A DNA stretch of 64,000 nucleotides, taken from contig NZ_AP028654.1 of NCBI RefSeq assembly GCF_033097505.1, forward strand, positions 2,986,001 through 3,050,000. The letters run 5' to 3'. Below the pieces are notes generated by a model. It saw nothing but the letters and a program-made list of their open reading frames with translations. It made no database searches and was not told the origin of the DNA. This document shows, in pieces, positions 43,429 to 51,700 of the stretch. Positions within the stretch are counted from its first letter, which is position 1. Every line of letters begins with the position of its first letter. The position numbers were made by a program, and so were the translations under genes. Source of the DNA: Helicovermis profundi (GTDB lineage Bacteria > Bacillota > Clostridia > Peptostreptococcales > Acidaminobacteraceae).

Positions 43429-46400
43429 CTATTTTACAACAGTAGTGTAAGAATTATCTTCATCTAGATTTTTATTGTCATATAAGCCTTTAACGTTAGT
43501 AGTATCATTTAATGTTACTTTAACAACGTCATCAACTGATAATCCTGTAGCATAAGTTAATACTACTTCATCATCACTAGCAGTTACATCAGCAACAGTT
43601 ACAGTTACGTCAGTTCCATTTACAGATACTGTGTAATCAGAAGCTGCAGTAGCAGTAGCATTTACATTTTGATCAAATGTTACTGTGATTGCACCAGCAG
43701 TTGTAGCTGATAAATCATCAATCTTAACATCTGAAGCAGAAGCAGTACTTACACCGAAGTCTGAAGTAATTGCAACTGGAGTAGAATCTGAAGATTCAAC
43801 TACTTTAACACCAGCTTTATCATAAACTGAAGCTAAATTAATAGTTAAAGTATCTTGATCTACTGTTGAAGGATAAGTAGAACCTAATGTTAATGTAGCA
43901 ATTGTTGCATCATCATTCCACTCAACTAAAGTAATTGATGGAGCAGATGCATTTGTGAATGCATAATCAGCAGTTTGAGTTCCCTCGTCCATAGCTTCTG
44001 GGTAGTATACTTTTACATGTTGCTCATCTGACATTACAGCATATACATCATCGATATATAAATCTGAATCAGCAGAACCAGCAAAGTCAAGAGATAAATC
44101 ATCTGCATCTGTACTAAATACGATTGCATCATTAATTGCAAAACCTGCAGTAATTGTTGCAGTCCATGTCTCATTAGTTAATGCAGTTCCAAGTTTGAAA
44201 TCATATTGTGTTTTAGCATCATTAACAGCTACTGCACTAGTAGGATTAAATGAAGCAGGAGTACCATCTTTAGCAGCAAGAGCTAATTTAGCTACATTAA
44301 CACTAGCTACATATTGATTAAAGTAAACTCTAAGAGTTTTTGAGTTTAATGCAACAATACCTGAAACAGTAACAGCGTCTGCATCTGTACTATTTAAAGC
44401 AAAGTCAACATTATCATTATCTGAATCAGTACCAGCAACTTTAATATTAGCAGTATCAGTAGAACCTGCAACTGCAAATGTGTCAGCAGCAGCAACTAAT
44501 ACTAAAACTTTATTGTTAGTTGGGTCTTCATATTTAGAAGTAATTGTTGGTGAAATACTTGTGAAAGTAAGTGCAGCTGAATCAAGATTCTCATCAGTTA
44601 CGTCTTTATCAAAGTATAATTTCATCATTTGATCGTTAACAACTACAGCAGCTTCTAATTTAGGATTTGAAGCAGTAGTTCCTTGACCAGCAAATGTTTC
44701 TGTTAATTCATCAGTAGAAACAACTTTGTCAATATTTTGTATACCTTTTTTAACAGTTAAAGTATATACAGTTCCAGTTTCTGTCTTTGGAATTGTTAAC
44801 TTAATGCTATCAGCAGCACCTGAAACAGTTTCTGCTTTTGAAGGGTATCCAATATCATTGTTAATTGAGTAATAAGCAACGTCAGTAGCATTATCACCAA
44901 CTGATTGATCAAATTTAACAGTTATTGTAGTATCAGTATTTCTTGTAATACTAGTAATGTCTGCAATCTTATCAGCAACTTTTTGACCTACAAATGTAGT
45001 AGAATCATTATCAGTATCTAATTTGTTTCCATAAATATCTTTTGCGTCGCTTCCTACTGTAATTTCATAAAGAGTAGCATCTTTTTGATCTGCAGTAGTT
45101 AAAGTAACAACTTTTCCATCTACAGAAGCATCAGTAACAGCTAATGTAGCTTTGTCACCATATTTTTCTTTTACAGTAAATAATGATGCGCTAATGTCTT
45201 CGTCTACTTTTGCAGAGAAAGTAACATCTACTTCATTATTTCCTGTTGATGTAGCACTTGATACTGTTAAATCATCAGTTGGTTTAGCTTGTCCAACAAA
45301 TGTAGCAGTGTCATTATCAGTATCTAATTTAGTGTCATAAATTGATTTAACATTTTTAACAGTAACTTCATATAAAGTTGCATCAGTTAAATCAGAAACA
45401 GTTAAGATAACATATTGTTTTTCTTCTGTAACAGTAGAAGCAGAAATTTTAGCTGAACCATAATATTCATCATCATCAGCAGCTAAAGCAGCATCTACAA
45501 CAGTTACTTCTTTTTTGTCGCCATATTTTTCTTTAATAGTAAAGTTAGCAGGTACTACTGTTGCAGCATCAACTTTTTGATCAAGTAAAACTGCTACTTT
45601 GTTGTAGTCATTTGATTTTGAACCTGAAACTTTAATTTCGTCAGATGGTTTTACAGTTCCAACGAAAGTATTTGTATCATCATCATCCATTACATTTCCA
45701 GCTAAGTCAGCAGTTTTAGTAATGTCTGCAGAATATAATGTAGCTTCTGCTTGATCAGCAGTAGTTAAAAGAATTGCATCATTTCCATCATATTCCATGT
45801 TTAATACAGCTAAAGCATCTTTAGTACCATATTTTTTAGCTAAGCTTACTTTTAATGTTGATAAATCAACAGCTTCGTTAAAAGTAATTTTTACTTGGTT
45901 ATAATCTTCTGAAGTTACACTTGATACTGTAGGAGCATCTTCGTCAGCAGCTTTTCCACCGAAGTTAGCAGAAGTATCTCCACTTGTTACAGTGTAAAGA
46001 GTTCCATCTGTAGTAGAAGCTTCTAAAGTAAGAAGAACTGTTTCTTTATCAGTATCCCACTCAGCGAACTTAGCAGATTTAACTGCAATAGCTTTATCAG
46101 CAGCATCTTTAACAGTAAATACAGAAGCATCTACCATAGTTCCAGCATCTGTTAAAGCAACTTCAACAACTTTTGAGTTTAATGCAACAGCAGTGTCAAT
46201 TTTAACAGCTACTGCAGTAGGAACAACAACTTCTGGCTTAAGAACACCAAGAGCTTCTCCTAATTTTGTTTCAGTTCCTTTTTTAGGAGTGTTTACTGTG
46301 TTTAACATTGCAGAAAATACTTGACCTCTGTTAATGTCTTCAGTTTTACCAGCAGTAACGCCAGTCATAAGACCTTTTGCAGTTGCATCTTCAACAGCAG

Positions 46401-46818
46401 TAGCCCAGTTAGCTTCGTAACCAAGTGCAGTAAGCATAAACTTAGCAACTTGTTGAGTTGTTACTTTTCCTTCTGGAGCAAACATTCCATTACCAACGCC
46501 TGAAGTCCATCCCTTCATTTCTGCGTAAGCAATATAGTGAGCTGCCCAGTGACCTTCAACGTCAGTTGAAGTACTTGGAATTGCGTAAGCCTTAGCTTCG
46601 TCCTCAACTCCTAATAATCTTGCTAACACTACCATCATTTGAGCACGTGTTAACATTCCTTCTTCATTTAAATTGCCATTTTCGTCACCCTGAACAAGAC
46701 CGTAAGTCTTAAGAGTTTGACCAGCGTCCATTGATGTTGCAGTAACATCAGCGAATGCCATTGGCATTGTTCCTAACACTAATACAAGTGCTAGTACAAG
46801 AGATAATACTCTCTTCAT
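43429..46818 (-). CDS. Major S-layer protein with N-terminal SLH repeats
   Basis: 1129 residues from the ATG at 46818 (AGGGAGGAA eight bases before it). The upstream reading adds 25 residues before a perfect signal peptide MKRVLSLVLALVLVLG ending FA. SLH-type repeats fill about 30-195 (TRAQMMVVLARLLG, TTQQVAKFMLTALGY, NRGQVFSAMLNTV). The rest is a chain of beta-rich Ig-like modules of about 100 residues, with repeated (K)EKYGDK and TFVGQ motifs. Lysine, alanine, aspartate and threonine dominate and cysteine is absent, typical of self-assembling S-layer proteins. Codons are less AT-biased than in neighbours, fitting high expression. A strong terminator, a good promoter and a leader of about 120 nt support this. 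Confidence 0.93.
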   Translation of the reverse strand: MKRVLSLVLALVLVLGTMPMAFADVTATSMDAGQTLKTYGLVQGDENGNLNEEGMLTRAQMMVVLARLLGVEDEAKAYAIPSTSTDVEGHWAAHYIAYAEMKGWTSGVGNGMFAPEGKVTTQQVAKFMLTALGYEANWATAVEDATAKGLMTGVTAGKTEDINRGQVFSAMLNTVNTPKKGTETKLGEALGVLKPEVVVPTAVAVKIDTAVALNSKVVEVALTDAGTMVDASVFTVKDAADKAIAVKSAKFAEWDTDKETVLLTLEASTTDGTLYTVTSGDTSANFGGKAADEDAPTVSSVTSEDYNQVKITFNEAVDLSTLKVSLAKKYGTKDALAVLNMEYDGNDAILLTTADQAEATLYSADITKTADLAGNVMDDDDTNTFVGTVKPSDEIKVSGSKSNDYNKVAVLLDQKVDAATVVPANFTIKEKYGDKKEVTVVDAALAADDDEYYGSAKISASTVTEEKQYVILTVSDLTDATLYEVTVKNVKSIYDTKLDTDNDTATFVGQAKPTDDLTVSSATSTGNNEVDVTFSAKVDEDISASLFTVKEKYGDKATLAVTDASVDGKVVTLTTADQKDATLYEITVGSDAKDIYGNKLDTDNDSTTFVGQKVADKIADITSITRNTDTTITVKFDQSVGDNATDVAYYSINNDIGYPSKAETVSGAADSIKLTIPKTETGTVYTLTVKKGIQNIDKVVSTDELTETFAGQGTTASNPKLEAAVVVNDQMMKLYFDKDVTDENLDSAALTFTSISPTITSKYEDPTNNKVLVLVAAADTFAVAGSTDTANIKVAGTDSDNDNVDFALNSTDADAVTVSGIVALNSKTLRVYFNQYVASVNVAKLALAAKDGTPASFNPTSAVAVNDAKTQYDFKLGTALTNETWTATITAGFAINDAIVFSTDADDLSLDFAGSADSDLYIDDVYAVMSDEQHVKVYYPEAMDEGTQTADYAFTNASAPSITLVEWNDDATIATLTLGSTYPSTVDQDTLTINLASVYDKAGVKVVESSDSTPVAITSDFGVSTASASDVKIDDLSATTAGAITVTFDQNVNATATAASDYTVSVNGTDVTVTVADVTASDDEVVLTYATGLSVDDVVKVTLNDTTNVKGLYDNKNLDEDNSYTTVVK

Positions 46819-46856
46819 GTTTAAATTCCTCCCTTTTAGTATAAAATGTGTTTTGT

Positions 46857-46892
46857 TGAAGGGAAAATATGTAATCATCCGACTACCCTTCA
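46857..46892 (-). promoter_or_regulatory. Stem-loop in the S-layer mRNA leader
   Basis: TGAAGGG (46857-46863) and CCCTTCA (46886-46892) can pair over a 22-nt loop in the leader of about 120 nt. It may stabilise the mRNA, as known for other S-layer messages. The 13-mer TCAACAAAACACA begins within its 3' arm (46859-46847). Confidence 0.45.
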
Positions 46893-46946
46893 TATCGGTG
46901 ATTTTGAACTGATGAGTTCTATAGACACCTCACCAATTCTAAAATG

Positions 46947-46975
46947 ATTATATCACCACTATTAAATAGTAGCAA
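46947..46975 (-). promoter_or_regulatory. Promoter of the S-layer gene
   Basis: On the minus strand TTGCTA (46975-46970) and TATAAT (46952-46947) are 17 nt apart, and the -10 is extended (TGATATAAT). It lies about 130 nt before the start codon. Confidence 0.75.
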
Positions 46976-47046
46976 CTACTACAAGTCCTTTGTAATATAA
47001 CTGTAAAAAGCATTACACTATAAAGGCTATATTAAACACTTCACCA

Positions 47047-48477
47047 CTATTTATCAACAGAAGCTGTGGATAATGTTAATATCTTTTTAATTGCTTCTTT
47101 TATTTGTAAATCTTCGCCTTTTCCTTCAGAGATTTTTTCTACCTCATTGTTTAATTTAGTTTCCGTTCCTTTTCCAAGTATACCATCACTTTTTATATGC
47201 ATTTTCGTTTGAATTTCTTTAATTATTTGTTTTGTATCTTTACCGTAAATTCCATCTACTTTAATCTTATAACCTATTAAGTTAAGTCTTTCCTGAGCTG
47301 CATAAACATTAAGACTTACATCACCTAATTTTGAAACTGATCTTTTTTCAGCAAAGGGTGCAAGTTTATCTATATCATCCCTACTTACAAATTTTAAAGA
47401 TTTAATTTCTAGATCAGGTTTTATGCCTACCTTATCAATCTTATTTCTACTAGGAGTGAGGTATTCTGCTATAGTAAGTTTAAATCCACCTTTTTCATTT
47501 GATCCTTTTAATGTTTGAACAGTTCCTTTTCCATAAGAATTTTCTCCCATAATTACAGCCAATTTATAATCTTTTAATATGCCTGTCAAGATTTCAGATG
47601 CACTTGCTGAGCCACCATCTATAAGAACTACAATTGGTTTTCCGTAGTAGGTGGGTGAGCGCTTCGACTTATAGACATCTTCATCTGTTCCTTTATAATC
47701 TACATATAACAGTTCTTTATTTGCTTTAACAAAATTATCAGCTACATCTAATACTTCTGAAAGTAGTCCACCTGGGTTTCCTCTTAAATCTATAATTAAC
47801 CCTTTTACATCTTTTTCATTAAACTCTTTTATTGCTTTTGTAACATTCTGGGATGTATTGTTATTAAACTCTGTTATTCTAAGAAGTCCTATATTATTAT
47901 TATCTACTGAGTATTTTACAGGATTTATTACTATTTTGTCTCTTATTATATCAATTTTAAGTAGTTCCTTTTCTCCATCTCTTTTTACAGCTAGACTAAC
48001 TTTTGTTCCCGGTGTTCCTCTCATAACAGTTACAGCTTTTTCTATCGACCAATCTTTAATATCAGTTCCATTTACTTCAACTATAAGGTCTTTTGATTTT
48101 AATCCAGCTTCAAAACCAGGTGTTCCTTCTATTGGAGAAACTATTCTTATATATCCGCCTTCGTTTGCTGTTATAACAATTCCTATTCCGCCAAATTCAC
48201 CAGAAGTATCAACATTAAATTCTTTAAACTCTGCTGGTGTAAAATATCTGCTATGTTTATCTAGTGTTTCAAATATACCCTTATACATTCCTTCATATAA
48301 CTGTTTTTTTGTAACATCATACTTATAATTATTACTAATCACATTAACTAAATAATCTATGTAGTCTTTATCAACCTTACTTGTATCAATATTAAAAGTT
48401 GTATCTGCAAATGTTGGAAGTGCGGAAAACGTTAATAATAGTATTAGTAGTATTGATATTAGTTTGTTTTTTTTCAT
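47047..48477 (-). CDS. S41 family carboxy-terminal processing protease (CtpA/CtpB-like)
   Basis: 476 residues from the ATG at 48477 (AAAGGAG before it). A signal peptide (ending TFA) leads to a short helical region and a PDZ domain (GIGIVITANEGGYIRIVSP and following, about 85-165). The S41 catalytic domain has the serine in GGSASASEI and the lysine in NSYGKGTVQ. A C-terminal peptidoglycan-binding domain (about 380-440) has NLIGYKIKVDGIYGKDTKQI. Such proteases cleave extracytoplasmic substrates. It sits between two S-layer-type genes, so trimming of surface proteins is a reasonable guess. An extended -10 lies at 48586-48594. Confidence 0.93.
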   Translation of the reverse strand: MKKNKLISILLILLLTFSALPTFADTTFNIDTSKVDKDYIDYLVNVISNNYKYDVTKKQLYEGMYKGIFETLDKHSRYFTPAEFKEFNVDTSGEFGGIGIVITANEGGYIRIVSPIEGTPGFEAGLKSKDLIVEVNGTDIKDWSIEKAVTVMRGTPGTKVSLAVKRDGEKELLKIDIIRDKIVINPVKYSVDNNNIGLLRITEFNNNTSQNVTKAIKEFNEKDVKGLIIDLRGNPGGLLSEVLDVADNFVKANKELLYVDYKGTDEDVYKSKRSPTYYGKPIVVLIDGGSASASEILTGILKDYKLAVIMGENSYGKGTVQTLKGSNEKGGFKLTIAEYLTPSRNKIDKVGIKPDLEIKSLKFVSRDDIDKLAPFAEKRSVSKLGDVSLNVYAAQERLNLIGYKIKVDGIYGKDTKQIIKEIQTKMHIKSDGILGKGTETKLNNEVEKISEGKGEDLQIKEAIKKILTLSTASVDK

Positions 48478-48585
48478 GGAATTCTCCTTTTTTAGAAATG
48501 TCACTCAAAAACATCTCACTTTATGATAAAAGAGTGTTCATAGGATGGCACTTGTTTATGTAATTTGTATTAATTCTTAATTTTC

Positions 48586-48594
48586 ATTATATCA
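48586..48594 (-). promoter_or_regulatory. Extended -10 promoter of the protease gene
   Basis: TGATATAAT on the minus strand about 110 nt before the start codon, without a good -35. The same nonamer precedes three surface-protein genes nearby. Confidence 0.5.
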
Positions 48595-48653
48595 CATACT
48601 AGTAATTTTAGTTTTTAACAGTATTATATAATTTATATTTCAAAATTATTACT

Positions 48654-48707
48654 AAAAAAATAGATCATACTTTGAAAAACAATTTCAAAGATATAATCTA
48701 TTTTTTT
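48654..48707. terminator. Long stem-loop terminator of the giant SLH gene
   Basis: The arms with AAATAGAT..CTTTGAAA and TTTCAAAG..ATCTATTT form a stem of about 22 bp around a 5-nt loop, with a run of seven T on either side. It lies about 45 bp past the stop at 48750. Confidence 0.9.
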
Positions 48708-48749
48708 GCAATATTAATATTATTGAACAGTACTTATTTTATTAATTAA

Positions 48750-51700
48750 TTATTTATTTAAAAATTCATAAATAATCTTAACGGCTTCTGCTCTTGTTGC
48801 TGTACTTTTAGGCTTAAAGGTATTATCAGCATAGCCTGTAATAATTCCATTTGATTTTGATGCATATACAGCTTTTTTTGCATAATCTGAAATTAAAGCA
48901 TCATCACCAAACTTATCTGATGTTCCTTCTAAATCTACACCATTATTAATGCTATACGCTTTCGCTATCATTACAGCCATATCTTCTCTTGTTATTGCTT
49001 GATTTGGATAGAAATCGCCTTCTTTTGCTCCTGCTGATATTCCATTTATTCCAGCTATTCCCACCACATTGTAATACCATGAATCTTTTGCAACATCTTT
49101 AAAGTTTGAATTTACTGCGTCATCTAATTTTAAGTATGTTACTAATAATTTTGCAAATTCTGCTCTTGTTATTTGACCTTGTGGATCAAACGCAATATCA
49201 CTTTTACCATCTACTATACCCTTTGTTGTTAATGAATCTATATATTTTTTTGCCCAGTTTTTATCAATATCTTCAAATGTTGATTCATATTGCATCAATG
49301 AATAGATACTAAAGTGTGGTGCTGTAAATATTATTTTATTTTCTTCTACACGATAATTAAGTTTTTTCCATCTACCGTTTTCTAGTACTCCTATCATTAG
49401 ACTATCTAAATCTGTTTTAGCTACTTCGCTAATATCAAATGATAATTCTACTTGGCCTTTAACTTTATTCCCGCCATTTCCAACAGATAAGTCCATTGTT
49501 TTTAATGGTTTTGCTTTCCCTGCGTTTGTTTTACCTACTACAGTGTTTAGCACTTCATTACTTTCTATAGTAAGTCCTGTTTTTACTGTTTTCATTAATG
49601 AAACAGGAAGTATAAAGTTAACTCCTTTTGCTTCTACTGTTAAGCCAACATTTCCTTCACTTAATTTATTAATAGATTCTTCATCTAATTTAAGAGAAGT
49701 TTTTTGATCATCTTTAACCTTTGGAAGTTTAATATTAACATTTTGTTTTACTTCTTTTGCAACATCTTCAAGTCCGTTTTCATTTAGTGATTTAACCATA
49801 TCTAATTTAGCCGAAAGTGAGGATGTAATTATGTTTTTCATTTGTTCTTTAGTAACTTTAAAATTAGTTACTTTAGATTTATCATTTATTGCTTTTTCAG
49901 ATTTAATTTCTAACGTAGCTGCTTTTTTAATAACTTTTTTAACCATTAATGCTATATCTGTTTTTACTGATTTTGTGTTTTTATCTCTTTCTTCCCTATT
50001 AATATCTTCTTTTGCAAGAAGAGTTTTAACATTAGTACTGATCATATCTTTAACCATAGTTTTTGCCGAATCAAAATCCAGATTTGTATTATTTAATACT
50101 TTATTAGTTAAATCTATTTGATTATTTACAACTTCTAATGCTTTATCAGAGTTTAGACTTTCTATTACTTTTTTTATAGTTTTATTTAACTCAATCACTT
50201 TTTTATCTGCATCTTTTGCAGTCAAACTATCTTTATTCATGTTTTTTACCAATGCTTCAACTTTTTGTTTGATTTTTTCTTGCATAGCATTATCAATTTT
50301 TTTACCTTTAAGTGGTAAATTTTTCGATATATCTGCTACTGCTTTTTCATCATTCTTATTCAGTGCAGAAGTATTTTCATTAGTAGGCTGGTTACTCATA
50401 GCAAAATTTGGAGGTACGCTAAATGAAGAAGGTCTGCTCGGTGAACTACTTGGCGTTGAACTTCCACTCGGCGAATTATTTACAGGCGAACTTCCACCAT
50501 TATCAACTCTAGCTTTTTTTACAGTTACTATTCGCACTGCAGTTCTTTTATATCCTAAAGCATCAGTCGCAGTATATTTAATTGCGTATATTCCTTCTTT
50601 ACTCATGTCTACATTTCCAGTTTTTACAGGAATAATTTCACCATCTTCTTTGTCTTTTGCACTAGCGCCAAATTCTGTGTATTTATCTCCAACAGTTAAT
50701 GTAATTGTATGTTCACCATTAATAGTTACAACGGGCGCTTCATTTGAATTTTTATAATTAGAAATAAATCCAAGTTTATCTGATAATTTTGTTTTTTTAC
50801 CATATATATTAGTGTCTAGTGTTTTTGATGCAATTATTTCTGCATCTCTTTTACTAATATTATCTGACTCTTTTAATGAATCATTATAATAGAAAATGCC
50901 TAATTTCTTAGCTTCTTTAAAAGCTGTAGCTTTAGTAGGATTATATCCAAGTGATTTTAGCATATACATAGCAATATCATTAGCTGTTACTTGTGAATTA
51001 GGCTTAAAATGTGTTAATTGCCCTTTTTCATTCATCCATCCTCTCATATATACATATGCAATATAGCGTTTCCAGATGCTTGATGAAATATCTTCAAAAA
51101 TACTTGGAATAAAATAACTTTTAGCTTCTGCATCACACCCCATAAGTTCTGTAAATATAACTATCATATCTTCACGTGTTAACATAGAATTTATTGATAA
51201 ACTATTTTTACTTATGCCTAAATCACCTAAAATAGATAAATATGTTTGTAAATTAGCTGAAACTTCTCCAAGTCCTATAAATACATCATCATCTACTAGA
51301 GTATTATTTGAATTTAATAAACAATCAATAGTAATTTTGTACAATACTCTATTTTGATTAGCTGTTGTGAGTAACAGCGTATTTGACCCATCAGACTCTA
51401 TTTTTAAAACAGGTACTTCTAATTTAGATCCATATTTTTCTTTTATACTAATCTTTAACTTCGATATATCAAACGAATCATTCATAGTAACTTTTACTTT
51501 ATTACTAGCAGTACTAGTAGATAAAATTATACTAATTTTTTTAACCTCAACAGTTAATGTTTTACTACTTTTAGCTCCATCAGAGTCAGTAGCTGTATAT
51601 ACTACTTTATAAATTCCTTCTTTATTTGTGTCTACATTTCCAGATATTTTAGGAGTTATCTCTCCATCTTCTACATCAATTGCAGTAACTCCTTGACTAG

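Noticed and set aside
46819-47046. Riboswitch in the S-layer leader
   Set aside because: Only a simple 7-bp hairpin and a short repeated 13-mer are visible. No conserved riboswitch core could be recognised.
50239-50757. Plus-strand open frame of 172 codons opposite the giant SLH gene
   Set aside because: It is a hydrophobic shadow of the Ser/Pro linker and Ig-like domain on the minus strand. No start signal.
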